Origin: Blepharisma japonicum
Taxonomy: Eukaryota; Ciliophora; Heterotrichea; Heterotrichida; Blepharismidae
Direction of reading: 5' to 3'
Assembly: GCA_949751835.1 (NCBI GenBank)
Contig: CATKHK010000060.1
Location: forward strand, 62,001 to 126,000
Length of the DNA: 64,000 nucleotides
Below the pieces are notes generated by a model, which made no database searches, was not told where the DNA came from, and was given only the letters and a program-made list of their open reading frames with translations. Positions 43,426 through 54,543 of this stretch are shown here, one piece after another. Position numbers and translations under genes: made by a program. Numbering within the stretch: the first letter of the stretch is position 1; the number at the start of each line of letters is the position of its first letter.

Positions 43426-44515
43426 TTTTATTACATTTTGGATAATTCAGGAGCATCCTTATGAATCCTTACCAGATAGATTTTTTCTTATCTAAATAAA
43501 TTCAAAAAATTTGATTAATTAAAAGACTAAGGTTTTCCTTCAATATAAGAAACTAGCTCGTCAAGGGATAAGTTGTGAAGAGGCTCACCTCTGATCTCTT
43601 CATCAGAGTCAGATAATGAATCTTCAGAAGAGTATAGCAAATTAGATTCAAAAGATGGTGGCTTGGCTAAAGGTGCTGGAGGGTTGGTAATTACTGCATA
43701 TTCGTATTTTAGCTCTTTTTCCATTTTGGTGATAATTTGAACAGCGTAGTGCCGCGGGTCTTGAGATTTTACGTAATCGATCAGACCTAGATTATTTTTT
43801 ATAAGTTTATCATAAAAGACAAGCTTATTAACAGCATCAAATGATATCTTTTGGGCTGCAAACATACAGCTCACAATTTTACCAATTTGTGTAGCTGCGT
43901 TTTGCAACGTATGATAAGCTTCACCAATACAAATGGCCTGTAGCATTTTGCTTTTTCCTTTGAGGTCGTCGATTTGTGCATGCAAGGAGTCAATAAACAG
44001 ATGAACCCTTTCGAAAAGAGCAGAATTAAGCTCGCTTCTAGAGGTTTCTGAATAAATTAATTGTTTTAGTTCGTGCCTCAGCTTTTTTCTGAATACCTGG
44101 TCAATAACTAAATTGCAAGTTTTACGCTCCTCTAAAGGATTTTTGGAACCAAGACGTTTATTTTTGCAGGAAACATAATCATTAAGAAATTCAGTATAAA
44201 TTTGCCGAATAGAATCCATAACTTCTTCTCTCAAGTCATCAGCATTTTGTAGAATCATATTTGTAGAGCTTTCTGGGAGGTTTTCTGAGACTCTTAGCAT
44301 TCAAAAATCAATGGGGGAGTCTGAATTTGGTGACCCGTCTTCAAGTGTCTCTGAAATTTTTGATACTTCTGAAGTACCTTTTGGAGTTCGCTTATTATTT
44401 TTCTTTCCCATTTTTATTACATTTTGGATAATTCAGGAACATCCTTATGAATCCTTACCAGATAGATTTTTCTTATCTAAATAAATTCAAAAAATCTGAT
44501 TTATTAAAAGACTAA
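42545..44515. repeat. 986-bp direct tandem duplication
   Basis: 42545-43530 and 43531-44515 are near-identical direct copies (about 985 bp each; by eye roughly 30 substitutions, around 97 percent identity, plus a one-base difference in a T run). The copied unit starts inside the 3' part of the unknown gene (at GGTTTTCCTTC on the plus strand) and ends in its 5' flank (AAAAGACTAA). The junction at 43530/43531 therefore truncates the second gene copy at its C-terminus. Confidence 0.9.
43527..44411 (-). CDS. C-terminally truncated tandem copy of the unknown helical protein
   Basis: 294 residues from the ATG at 44411 (MGKKNNKRTPKGTSEVSK), with one TGA Trp not present in the other copy (DFWMLRVSENL against DFSVLRVSENL). 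It keeps the full helical and acidic domains but ends at VSYIEGKP, where the parent continues with about 77 Lys/Ser-rich residues. The TAG stop is created exactly at the duplication junction. Its own promoter was copied with it, so it can be expressed. About 18 amino-acid differences from the parent copy are visible, more than half of all substitutions, so constraint is modest. Whether it is functional is open. Confidence 0.7.
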
Positions 44516-44526
44516 CACGTATAAAA

Positions 44527-45258
44527 ATGGTAAAATATCATGAAAAGCTATTACTGCACTTAGTCAAGTCTGGGAAGATTCCTAATCACATTGCGTTTAT
44601 AATGGATGGAAACAGAAGATGAGCACTTAACTCGGGAATGAAAAAAATCGAAGGGCATCAATTTGGGCTTGAAAAACTTCTTGAGGTTTTAGAGTGATGT
44701 ATGGAGTTAGAAATCAGAATTATTACAGTTTTTGCGTTTTCAACTGACAATTTTAATAGAAGCACAGAAGAAGTTAATGAACTTATGAGGCTGTTTTCAT
44801 TGAGTTGTGAAAAAATTATAGAAAAATCGAGTGTAGTTATGCAAAAAGGAATTAAAGTTAAAATTTGTGGAGATTTAACTGGTTTTCCAAAAGAGCAAAA
44901 AGATGCACTAGAAAAAATTCAAAAAGAAACAAGCCATAATTCGCTTTGCAAATTAAATATATGTTTGGGATATGGAGGAATGGAAGAAGTAGCTCAGGCT
45001 ATGGAAAAAGTTTCTTTAAAAATTAGAGAAAATGCTATTAAAGCTGATGACATTACAAGAGAAATGATTGAACAAGAGCTATACATCCCAGAACCTGTAG
45101 ATCTAATGGTAAGGACTGGAGAATCAAGGCTTAGCAATTTTTTGTTATATCAATGCTGTGAAACTACAAAATTTATTATGCTAACCAACATATACTGGCC
45201 TGGCCTCAAAGTTTGGCATTTAATTTGGATGATTTTTAAATATCAATACATTTTATAA
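44527..45258 (+). CDS. cis-prenyltransferase (dehydrodolichyl diphosphate synthase type)
   Basis: 243 residues; three TGA codons are Trp, one of them in the invariant HIAFIMDGNRRWA. Other family motifs: FAFSTDNFNRSTEEVNELM, GDLTGFP, LNICLGYGGMEEV and DLMVRTGESRLSNFLLYQC. The catalytic Asp of MDGN and the Arg residues binding the diphosphates are present. The enzyme chains isopentenyl diphosphate onto farnesyl diphosphate to make the polyprenyl precursor of dolichol for N-glycosylation. It lacks the C-terminal RxG of the NgBR partner subunit, fitting the catalytic (DHDDS) type. Its TAA is 5 bp before the ATG of the next gene on the same strand. Confidence 0.95.
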
Positions 45259-45263
45259 TATAA

Positions 45264-47805
45264 ATGGCTAAAGAAGCTTTAATTGCGTTTTTATTATCTG
45301 CTGTAGCGTTGACTTACATATCATTTTATTTATTCTATTATATCAGACCTCCAAGAACAAGCTTATCAGGAGATGTAAAAAATATTGTAGGCAAACTTGA
45401 TTTCAATTAAGAGTGAAAATGATACGGATGAATATCGAATTCCTAACTGCACTACTGAATTTTGCTCATGAAACGTATTCATTTCAAATCAACAGTTCAA
45501 ATTGAATCATTCTAACCTCAATCAATTAATTGAATCTGCAGATGAACATTTATTTAACTTTTTAGACCCAAATGATCCTCCCTTGAAATGTTTACCAGAA
45601 AAATTTGGTTACAGCCGTAAGGACGCACTTCCTATATTTCCAGACATTCCTTGGCCTACTTGTGCAGATAAAATAAAGGTCCATAAAAAAATAATTGACA
45701 TTGATCCATTCACAAATAAACTTACCATGAATTGTGATAAAGGAGAAGGGATTTACTATTTGGGAATCGATCCAAATGAAGAAATGCTTGGATATGAAAA
45801 ATTTGAAGGGTCTGGGAAAGAATATCATGGAAAGCCAGTAGAATTAAAAAATAACGAAGAATGGGCTTTTGGATCATGTGATACGACCAAGAAAACTATG
45901 CTAGAAGGTGCAGTTTATTCCCATAGACCCAACGCTACATCTATAAAAAGAACAAAAGAAAAAATGAAAGAAATGCAAGAAAAAGCTAAACAAAAATATA
46001 ACTCTACCACCACCAAACCTTTAACTGTATTAATGCTTGTCTTTGACTCGGTATCAAGGAGGCACTTTTACCGGAAACTTCCACACACTCAAGAATTTTT
46101 ATCTAATATAGACTCAAACAAATTCAGTGTTTTTGATTTCAAAATCCATAACGTAATGGGCGATAACTCTCTCCCTAACGTATACCCTGTATGAACAGGA
46201 AAAACCTTAATAGACCTGTCAAGACAAGAAAAATATGAAAATAAAATTCAAATGAAAGACCTCATTGGGCCTGACGCTTTTTGGTATTACTTAAGGGAAA
46301 AAGGTTGGATGACTTTATTCAGCACAGAATTTTGTGATGATTATTTTTCATTTAAAACAGGACGAAAAATAGACGCAGATCATGTAATGGCGATGTTTTG
46401 GTGCGCAGCAGAAAGATTTTCTGGGTTTGATGATCTTGGACAGACCCAAAGATGCATAGGAAACCAAAATTCTCATTATCACAATTTAAATTATACATAT
46501 CAGTTTGTTCACAATTATCAAGGTCTTAATAAGTGGGCGCATATAATGAGCCTTCCAGGGCATGAAGACTCAGGGACTGTTATATCAACTTTAGATGATG
46601 ATTTAGTTGAAATTTTAGGAAAACTGCTAGAAGAAAAAGATGAAACTGTTATATTCCTTATGGCAGATCATGGAATGAGATATGGAGACTGGTATAAGCA
46701 GCTTGAAGGGTCAATTGAGCACAAATTACCTATGTTGTTTATGATTGCTTCAAATTCTTTACTAGACGACATTAAAAACAGTTATGACTCGCTTTATCAC
46801 AACTCATTTAGGCTTATTTCTAAATTTGACCTTCACAAATCGCTGAAACATTTAGCTCATCTTCCTTATTATAGAGGCTATACAAAAACCTCAGAAGACT
46901 ACTTATCTTGGGAAGCAGACAGCAATAAATCAATGAGTTTATTTTTAGATAAAGTGCCTAATGATAGGAGCTGCGCAGATATTCAAATTGAGCCATTTTT
47001 CTGTTCATGTTTATCCTTTGAAAAAATTGGGCCTGATGTATATAACAGCAGCACAGATCTTTCAGTAAAAAATAAAAAAATCCGAAGATTACTTATAGAT
47101 ATTGCAAATTACGTTATAATTTTGGTAAATGAAGAGTCCACAACTTCATTTAAATCTAACAGTTTTCATATATGTCAAAGGGTAACTTTCAAACAAATAG
47201 AATCAGTTGAATGGCTGAAGCTGGATAATAATAAGCATTTCTATAAAATTGTGATAACAATAAACGAAAATCCAGCTGTAAGGTTTGAAAGTGTAGCCAT
47301 GGTAACTTCTGAATATGTCACTGAACGACGTCTAATTGAAGGATTTTTATTCCAAAAAGTCTATTTAAACGGAAAAAGGACTTTAAGAATGATCTATATT
47401 AGAAGACAAGACGTTTATGGAGGACTATGCGAAGAGATGTGTAAAATCAAACAAATACAGCCATCATTATGTATATGCCATAAGCTTGATACAATAAAAT
47501 ACAATGAGCCTAGTCTAGTCGATACACTAGCAAAACCATTTACAAATTTTGAAGGCTTAGCTGGAGAAAGCTGTACAGAAACATGCTCTAAGGTTGGAAA
47601 ACTTTGTGATCCAATTGGAATTAATTTATTAAACACTTGCAGTGAAGCTATGAGACTATTAAATTGTAAAAGCTGCTTGGAATCTGAAGAAAGCTCATTG
47701 CCAGCCAAGCAGGATGGGGTCTGCTACTTATATAAAGGAACAAGATTTTCATGTGCTGCCAAAAGTTCACTTTTAAATAGAGCATGTGCTTGCAAACACA
47801 ATTAA
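45264..47805 (+). CDS. DUF229 family alkaline-phosphatase-like ectoenzyme
   Basis: 841 residues after removal of a 16-nt intron (45375-45390); TGA codons at 45469 and 46192 are Trp. Start at 45264 gives a type II signal anchor (about residues 5-27, IAFLLSAVALTYISFYLFYY). The luminal domain carries the DUF229 hallmarks: VLMLVFDSVSRRHFYRKLP (metal-binding Asp and presumed nucleophile Ser), GDNSLPNVYPVWTG, LMADHGMRYGD (metal-binding Asp-His-Gly) and a following His. The C-terminal 200 residues are Cys-rich. The fold is that of sulfatases and phosphodiesterases acting on surface or extracellular substrates; the actual substrate is unknown. The Golgi/ER-facing topology fits with a glycan- or lipid-related role. 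Confidence 0.88.
45375..45390 (+). other. 16-nt intron of the DUF229 gene
   Basis: GTAAAAAATATTGTAG between Asp37 and Ala38. Removing it connects the signal-anchor exon to the long downstream frame; unspliced reading stops at TAA about 20 bp later. Confidence 0.85.
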
Positions 47806-47816
47806 TAAATTAAAGT

Positions 47817-49346
47817 TTAGAATATATTATCAATTGAATTCTGTGTTCTTTTATGAGGAGAAATCCTGCTTTTTGTGTAAGAAAGGTCTGTAGATGTTCT
47901 TATTTTTTCAACAGGGGTGAGCTTGCTTCTGAAATTTTCAAGAAATGGAAGCTTGGCTTTGTCTAAGCTTGAGGTTTGGATTTGCTCTAAGGCTCTTTGC
48001 ATTGAGGAAGTCATTTGTTCTCTTTGGACCTTGTCAAGGCTGCCTAAGACGAATAGATTTTTTTGAATTGTTCCAATTTGAGCTGAGGATAATTTGATAA
48101 GCTTGTGAAGGGTTTTTATGCTTTCGTTTACATCTAAAATGTCTTGACAAGTTGCTTTAGATTCCATGCAGCTGTGGAATTCAACTTTATCAGTTTTGTT
48201 GGAGAGTTTTCCTTGAATATCTAAAGTGAGCTCTTTTAAAAACTCATAACGGCTGATTAAATCAGCGATATCTTTATGCCTTTCACATATATCAGCAATT
48301 TCCAAATTAAAGTGCTGGAAGTTTGACTCAAAAATTCCACATTTCTCTGTAAGTGAATTAATTTTTTCAGTGATTCCATTGAAATCTACGTTTACTAAAG
48401 ACTGAGATGATATAGCTTCAAGCCTATTTCTGATTTCTTTTACTTCAAATTTAGAAGCCTTCTCTAAAAACGCTTCATCAAATTTTATCAAGGCATGCTC
48501 AAATTCATTTTGAGCTTTATTTATATTCAATAGTTCTTTTTGCAGGGCTAAAATTTTGATATTGAGTTCGCTATTTGCTTTTGTTAAATCATATTTTGAC
48601 AATTTTTCTGCGACCTCTTCTTTAAGTCTCTCAATTTGTTCACTTGTTGCTTTTTCAGCAAGTTCTTTTTTATTTAAATAAATAACATCTTTAATTTGTC
48701 CTTTATAAAACTTTAATCTTGAATCAAGTTCAGACATATTCGTTTCAATATCGCTGATTCTTTTTTTCATCTTGGCATTTGCATTAGAATTACTCTCATT
48801 TGTACAATACTTTTCAAGCTCATTTTTAAAATTAAATTCCACTAAATCAAATTTTTGGAAAATTTGGACTTTATTTAGATACTCAATTTCTAAATTTTCT
48901 TTTAGCTTATAAAATTCATTTTTCAGAGCTTTAAAATCATTGTTATTGACTAAATTCTTCATATTTTCAGATAAACTTGCTGCATATTCTTTTGTGCAGA
49001 ATTTTGAGAAATCAGAGTGGATTGCTTCAATGTCGCTTAAATTTGATTTATTTTCCATTTCTTTTTTGACATTAACAATTTCAGCTGCATATGTTTGGAG
49101 CTCGCGATAACAAGCTGCTATGCTTTCCTGGGCTGCTTTTAAGTCATATTTAGTTTGCTTTCTAGTTTCAAAATCTTCTCTATACACTTTTTTTCTCATA
49201 TAATCACTTTCATTTCCTTCCATGTCATTTGACATTACTTGGCTTTGCCGTACCACCTCAATTATATACTCTCTAAATGCCTCTCCAAATAATTCTGTTG
49301 CAAAATTATCCAACTTATGCTCAAGTGCTTCTATTCTATTTTCCAT
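47817..49346 (-). CDS. Long coiled-coil protein
   Basis: 509 residues, start at 49346 (MENRIEALEHKLDNFATELF); the in-frame TTG 15 bp upstream is not used. Nearly the whole chain has heptad-like Leu/Ile spacing, e.g. DIETNMSELDSRLKFYKGQI and QERLKEEVAEKLSKYD-like stretches, with no globular domain; the last 40 residues are basic and Ser/Thr-rich. It should be a filamentous structural protein, for example of cortex, basal body or axoneme. No family recognised. Stop TAA, 11 bp from the convergent DUF229 stop. Confidence 0.82.
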   Translation of the reverse strand: MENRIEALEHKLDNFATELFGEAFREYIIEVVRQSQVMSNDMEGNESDYMRKKVYREDFETRKQTKYDLKAAQESIAACYRELQTYAAEIVNVKKEMENKSNLSDIEAIHSDFSKFCTKEYAASLSENMKNLVNNNDFKALKNEFYKLKENLEIEYLNKVQIFQKFDLVEFNFKNELEKYCTNESNSNANAKMKKRISDIETNMSELDSRLKFYKGQIKDVIYLNKKELAEKATSEQIERLKEEVAEKLSKYDLTKANSELNIKILALQKELLNINKAQNEFEHALIKFDEAFLEKASKFEVKEIRNRLEAISSQSLVNVDFNGITEKINSLTEKCGIFESNFQHFNLEIADICERHKDIADLISRYEFLKELTLDIQGKLSNKTDKVEFHSCMESKATCQDILDVNESIKTLHKLIKLSSAQIGTIQKNLFVLGSLDKVQREQMTSSMQRALEQIQTSSLDKAKLPFLENFRSKLTPVEKIRTSTDLSYTKSRISPHKRTQNSIDNIF

Positions 49347-49389
49347 ATAATTAATAATCAAAACTTAAAACTCAAGACCTTAAACTAAT

Positions 49390-50082
49390 TTATTCCTCTT
49401 CACTTGTCCAAATGGTCAAGTTGTCCTTAATCAGCCCCAAAATTGAAGTAGCTTCTTTATAAGCCCTTTCGTCAAGTTCTTCCAAAGTAGGTAAAGCCTC
49501 ATCAAAAGTTTTCTTGGCAAGGTTGATGGCTTTTTCTTGCTCCTTCATAGCTTCATAATAGAAAACTGAAAAATTGAGTGCAAGTCCAAGTCTGACTGGG
49601 TTATTTGTTGGAAGGCTTGCAGCAGCTGCAGAGGCCCTTTCGTAAGCTGAATGGCTGTTTTGAACAGCTGATTCATCGCCAGATTCAGCTAAATATCTAT
49701 AGTAATCTCCTTTCATTTTCAAATAGAAGACTTCGACTTCGTCTGAATCCTTCCTCGCAATGAGCTTTTCTTCAATGAGGTGACAGACCTCAAGGCAAAG
49801 GTCGTGAAGCTCTTTGATGACCCTTTGTCTGTATTCTTCGACGACATCCATATGGTCAGAACCGCGAGAGCTAAGCTTTTCTTTATATGAGTTTAAAATG
49901 CGAAGTGCATTTCGGCGCTCACCTACAGCCTGCTTGTAAGCGACGCTGAAAAGGGTACGTTCTTCGTTGTTAAGGGAACCACCAGTTTCATCGATAAGCT
50001 GCTTTGTGGAGGCTATCATGTCTGCATAGCGCTCTGCATGCTCAGCAAGCTTGGCATTGTACACAATTTCTTCTCTTGACAT
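49390..50082 (-). CDS. 14-3-3 protein
   Basis: 230 residues, start MSREEIVYNAKLAEHAERYA, matching the family start. All landmarks are present: NEERTLFSVAYKQAVGERRN with the Lys and Arg of the phosphopeptide pocket, MKGDYYRYLAE, NPVRLGLALNFSVFYYE, and a short acidic tail ending SEEE. The protein dimerises and binds phosphoserine motifs of client proteins, including kinases. No intron and no TGA. Codon choice is richer in C- and G-ending triplets than neighbours, as for HSP90, suggesting high expression. It lies 43 bp upstream of the coiled-coil gene on the same strand. Confidence 0.97.
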   Translation of the reverse strand: MSREEIVYNAKLAEHAERYADMIASTKQLIDETGGSLNNEERTLFSVAYKQAVGERRNALRILNSYKEKLSSRGSDHMDVVEEYRQRVIKELHDLCLEVCHLIEEKLIARKDSDEVEVFYLKMKGDYYRYLAESGDESAVQNSHSAYERASAAAASLPTNNPVRLGLALNFSVFYYEAMKEQEKAINLAKKTFDEALPTLEELDERAYKEATSILGLIKDNLTIWTSEEE

Positions 50083-50408
50083 TTTTTAGTGTATAAATCA
50101 ATTTATACCTATGAATTTATGCGCGTAAAAAGGGTTTTTGGTTTTGGGAAGCAAACAGGAAAAATAGAAAATAAATGAATAATTTTTATTGCTTTATAAT
50201 TTCTGTTTGAGTTTTAAAAAAATCATGATGTTTATGTCATTTGATACTTATTCCCATTTAATAAAAGTAACATTTTTGTTATTGATCTTTATTATCTTCT
50301 ATTATTAATTAAAATATACTTAAATTTACTGAATTAGAAAGCTCGAAAGGGTGATATTTTGGCAGTCTATTTAATTTAATTTCAAACATTTTCGTTATTT
50401 TAAATAAG
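50083..50408. other. Divergent intergenic region
   Basis: 326 bp between the 14-3-3 start (minus) and the coiled-coil gene start (plus). AT-rich; it presumably holds both promoters. No RNA gene or repeat seen. Confidence 0.5.
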
Positions 50409-52580
50409 ATGGGAGATTTATATGGCCTTTTGCAAGACCTTCAAATAGACAAAACCCTTATTACTCAAGATGACATGAAAATCCTCCTGCATGGGATTCC
50501 AGTCAGCGAAAGTGAAGACGATTTAAGCGATCATAGCTCGATCCGATTTACACCCGAGCCAAGAGATCTACAAGGTGTGCCACACCACCGAGCAGCTGAA
50601 ATAAGGCACCTTTGTCAAGACTACGAAAAGCAAATTAGAGACTTAAAGCTCCACATTAGAGAGCTTAGCCGAGAAAAAGACCATCTAGAAGAAACATCAG
50701 AAATTCAGCGGGTAAACTTCCGAAAAGAACTGCAGGTTCAAATTGATGTAAAAAATGCAGAGATAGAGTCTTTAAAAAATGAAAACAGAAAACTAATTTT
50801 AGAAGCTCCAATAATAAAAGAAAGAAGTGACCTCCTTAAAGACCAACTCAAAGAGTTAATTGTATCTGAAGAACATTATTATGAACTTAAAAGAATCCCT
50901 GAAGGAGAAAGAAGCTTAAGAGACTGAATTTTGGTCAGAGTTTATGATGTAGTTGATGGGTACAGAGGAAACTATGATAGAATCAGAAAAGAAGTCGAAT
51001 CCTTAAGAGCTGAAAATACAATTTTGTCAGAAAAAAGGCAAAGGCTTGAAAAAGACCTCGTACATACTGAAGCCCACACAGGAAGTTATGTCAAAGATTT
51101 AGAAAGAAAATACGCTGAAATTGTAGCAGAAAATAAAAGAATACATACTGTTGTTGATCAAGTAAAAAAATTAGCAGACGAAAATGGAGATAAAGCAATT
51201 AGATTTGATGAGATTTCTAGAGAACTCAAAAAAACAATGGAGGAAAGGGCAAGACTTACAAACCAAGTGGAAGCCCAAATAACACAAATAAGGCAGTTAA
51301 CTGAAGATAGAGAAGAAGCTAAAGCTTTATTAGATGGAAGAAATAAAGAATTTGAGCTGCTAACAAAAGATAAATCATATTTGACTAAACAAAACACTCA
51401 GCTTCAGGATAAAATCCAAAGACTTGAGGACAGAAATGATCGCCTAGAAGTAGAAATCGTAGAAGCTAAAAATGCTGCTCAAAACTATTTAAATCGGCTA
51501 TTAGATGCCAAAAACGAAAAAAGTAGCGATTTTGAAGAAAGATTTAGAAAAGAGCTGCATAATATGAGAGACAGGCATGAAAAAGAAGTGGAAGACCTTA
51601 AAACCAATTTAAATGAAGTTCACACTAAAAGAGTAGAATATCTTAAAGAATCTAAAGAAGAGGCTGAGCTAAAATTGTCACGACTTGAGCAGGACTATAA
51701 AGATAAATGTGATGCATATGATGCAATTATGATTGAGTTTAGAAATATGCAAAAGAAGCTGGAAGAGCAGCTACAAGAGCTGAGAAGCGAGCTAAGGCTA
51801 AAAACTGATAATCTAGAAAGAACTCACAATGTCTATGAAGATACAATAAAAGCCTTAAGGCACTCAAAAGCTGAAAATGAGATGCTCAAAGAAAAAGTTG
51901 ATGTGCTAAGGCAAGAATTTTATAAAGCTGAAACTAAGTGTACCCAAGAAAACGCTGAATTAAAAGCTGAGCTAGCAGTTGCAAGAGAAAATTTACATCA
52001 ATATGCTTTAATTGAACAAGAGCTAGATGATGCTATAAGAAATCAAGACGTAGAAGGATTTCAAGCACCAACAACAGCTAAAAGAAGAATTAAACAAAGT
52101 TTAGAGCTTGCAAAGCAGCTAAAAGAAAAGCAAGTACTATTAGAAGCTGTAAGAGGAGAAAATGCAAAACTTCAAAGCGAATTCGAAAGGCTAGAGTCTG
52201 AATTAGATTTAGCCAAAAGACTTTTAAACCAAACTGAGCAGCCTTATGCTTATCTAATTAGTCAAATTGAAGGAAAGGAAAAAGAAATTTCAGATTTAAA
52301 GAGACAATTAACGAAAGCTCAACAAAAATATTCAGAACTTGGAGCAGAATATGATATTTTATTGAGGAGAAATGAAGAGCTTGAGAATGATATTAAACAA
52401 ATTTTAACGAAAAGAGATGCAATTGAATCTTTGAAAGGAATGCTGTCTCAGCTCGTTGAAGATGGAAAAGAGACCGAAATAAAGACAAAACTAAGAGAAA
52501 CTACTAGTTCTAAGACTGCACAAGCAAACCAAAACACTCCAGGCTGGTTTACAACACTGAAAAAAAAACTAAATAAATAA
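50409..52580 (+). CDS. Long coiled-coil protein, PIBF1/CEP90-like pattern
   Basis: 723 residues; TGA at 50925 is Trp in SLRDWILVRVYD. The N-terminal 60 residues are acidic; the remainder is an almost continuous coiled coil (e.g. KNAEIESLKNENRKLILEA, LNQTEQPYAYLISQIEGKEK). The block EEHYYELKRIPEGERSLRDW is similar to a conserved non-heptad element in the centrosomal protein PIBF1/CEP90, where it interrupts the coiled coil. PIBF1 belongs to centriolar satellites and the distal centriole and is needed for ciliogenesis, which would fit a ciliate with many basal bodies. The match is by recollection and tentative. Start MGDLYGLLQDLQIDKT; stop TAA. Confidence 0.75.
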
Positions 52581-52926
52581 ACTATTTTATATAAATAATT
52601 TTAAGGATATTTTATCAGTTATAACTTATAGAAAAAAGTTTTTATCAATAATGATTTATTTTAAAAGTGTTTTTATCAATCATGAAGTATTGAAAAATAT
52701 TATATGGCTCATGATTTATTGAAAATATGCAGATTAACATGACTTATTGAAAAATATTTTAATAAGAAAATAATAAAGATGAAATAAAAAAACGAATATG
52801 AAGGTGTCAATAATAATTTAAATGATATTTTAAGCAAAAATTAAATTGAACAACAATATAAATTTATAGGTACATAAAAATTGACTTATTAATGTAGACA
52901 AACTCGTCAAACGTTTTTTCTGTAAA
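52581..52926. repeat. AT-rich intergenic region with short degenerate repeats
   Basis: Between about 52629 and 52760 a motif close to TCATGATTTATTGAAAAATATT recurs in four imperfect copies (near 52652, 52678, 52709 and 52738) at 26-31-bp spacing. The copies differ at several positions. It could be a decayed minisatellite or simple slippage in AT-rich DNA. The rest of the gap has no feature; the downstream part should hold the promoter of the RING-CH gene. Confidence 0.4.
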
Positions 52927-53919
52927 ATGGCAATAGCACACGATTTAAACAGCGAGGCTGGATTTGAGCTTAATAGTCCTCGGAACAATCCGAATTTGCT
53001 AACAAATAAGATTGTTCCAATTTCCAACACATTAAATCTGGCTTCTATAAGCGCCAACCTGAGTGTTGACAATAATGACTCATCATGTAGAATATGCATG
53101 GAATATGCAACACCAAATTATCCCTTGGTTTCTCCTTGCCTATGTTCAGGCACAGTGAAATACATTCATGAAGAATGTCTTAAAACGTGATTGGTAGCAC
53201 AAGACAAGGATCTTGCAGAAAGTGCTTGCGAATTATGCAAAGCCAAGTATAAAATGACGTTCAAAATTTCAAGTCAATGCTCGCCGATGCATAGCTTAAC
53301 AAAAGGTTTTACTCATTTTCTTTTTATTCCCCTTTTATCTGCAGTAATAGTAATGCTTTTTGTAATTATCTATTTACTTATAGATAAGTATATGTCAGAT
53401 GCAGATGATAAGCAAAAAGGATACATGATGGCGCTAATTATTATTTGTGGTTTATCAGGGATTGTTGTATTTCTACTGATCTGTAACTCTATTAAAGAGT
53501 CTTGCATTATTGCAAAGGTTACAGAATGGTCTATTCTATCACAAAATGAGGAGATAGAAGAAAGTATAAATCCATCTAAGCTGGAAGTGTCTAAGGATGA
53601 AGTTATAATAGAAAGAAATACATCAATTGATACAAACGTACTGTTAATACCAAAAAAGATTAAAATAAGAAAAAGAAGAGTCCAAACCCCAATTTTAACT
53701 CCTCCAATGGTACCAGTGTACCGAGCTGGGCAAACAGTAGCATTTACTCCCAAATTTGTAACTGAAATTAGCCTTAATTCAGCAAACTCAAGCTTGGTTA
53801 TGAGGAAGAGGGAATCACAATCTAATACACTATGGGATAACAACCAAGTATACAGTATAGGGAAATTCGAATCAAGCATGATCTTTATATCATCAAGCCC
53901 AAACGTGTCAAGTCCCTAA
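52927..53919 (+). CDS. MARCH-type (RING-CH) membrane E3 ubiquitin ligase
   Basis: 330 residues. The RING-CH domain (about 56-112) has all ligands in C4HC3 order: CRICMEYATPNYPLVSPCLC, then YIHEECLKTW, then CELCKAKYK; the Trp of this domain is encoded by TGA at 53188. Two TM helices follow (about 128-150 and 163-186), as in most MARCH proteins, then a cytoplasmic tail of about 140 Ser/Thr/Pro-rich residues. The enzyme should transfer ubiquitin to membrane proteins in the endosomal or ER system. Stop TAA. Confidence 0.92.
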
Positions 53920-54042
53920 CATCCATAATTTCCGCATGATAATTATTAATTTTTTAATTTTATCAAAAAATTCTTAATGTAATTCCTTATCCTATATGCA
54001 GCTTCTTTATTAGTCACCATATTCCATATAATTTTGTTACAA

Positions 54043-54483
54043 ATGACATTCAAGCAGAACCTTGGAAGATATTTCCTCGTCATGATGTTTATCTTTGCTG
54101 GGACTTATAAGATGATTCACCCTGGACCTTATCAAATTTCGACCCTTGGAAACATTGCCAAGATTGGGAACTTCATAAAAGTGAATACAGGCTATGAGGT
54201 ACCAATTCCTACAGAATTTCTCACCTTAAATTCAGAATATGTAGTCTATGCTATTGGTGGCCTCCAGATTTTATCTAGCTTGCTTATCCTTTTGAAATAC
54301 AGAATTGGCACAATCTTCCTGGCTTTTATGATGATTTACTTTTCAATTACGACAAATAACCCATTGAATTATTCTGGAAGAGAAGAAAAAATCGTAAACA
54401 CAATGATGGTATTCCTTAATGTCGGAGTAATCGCAGCTCTCTTCATTTTTTGCAGCAAGCCAGCTAAGGAAAAGATAGACTAA
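54043..54483 (+). CDS. Small four-TM membrane protein, DoxX-like
   Basis: 146 residues starting at the ATG 54043 (MTFKQNLGRYFLVMMFIFAG); the TTG nine bases upstream is not needed. Four hydrophobic helices are visible with FIFAGTYKMIHPGPY after the first, which recalls the DoxX/TMEM35-like fold (helix 1 ending in a GxxK near the membrane surface). The basic C-terminus (SKPAKEKID) is cytosolic. The function of eukaryotic DoxX-like proteins is unclear; some act in the ER. The gene starts 123 bp after the RING-CH gene and ends 60 bp before the nucleoside transporter. The family call is tentative. Confidence 0.72.
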   Translation: MTFKQNLGRYFLVMMFIFAGTYKMIHPGPYQISTLGNIAKIGNFIKVNTGYEVPIPTEFLTLNSEYVVYAIGGLQILSSLLILLKYRIGTIFLAFMMIYFSITTNNPLNYSGREEKIVNTMMVFLNVGVIAALFIFCSKPAKEKID

Positions 54484-54543
54484 GCTAATTATTATTTGGC
54501 TCACATTAAATAATACAATTAATTTTTCTGTCATAATAATTTA

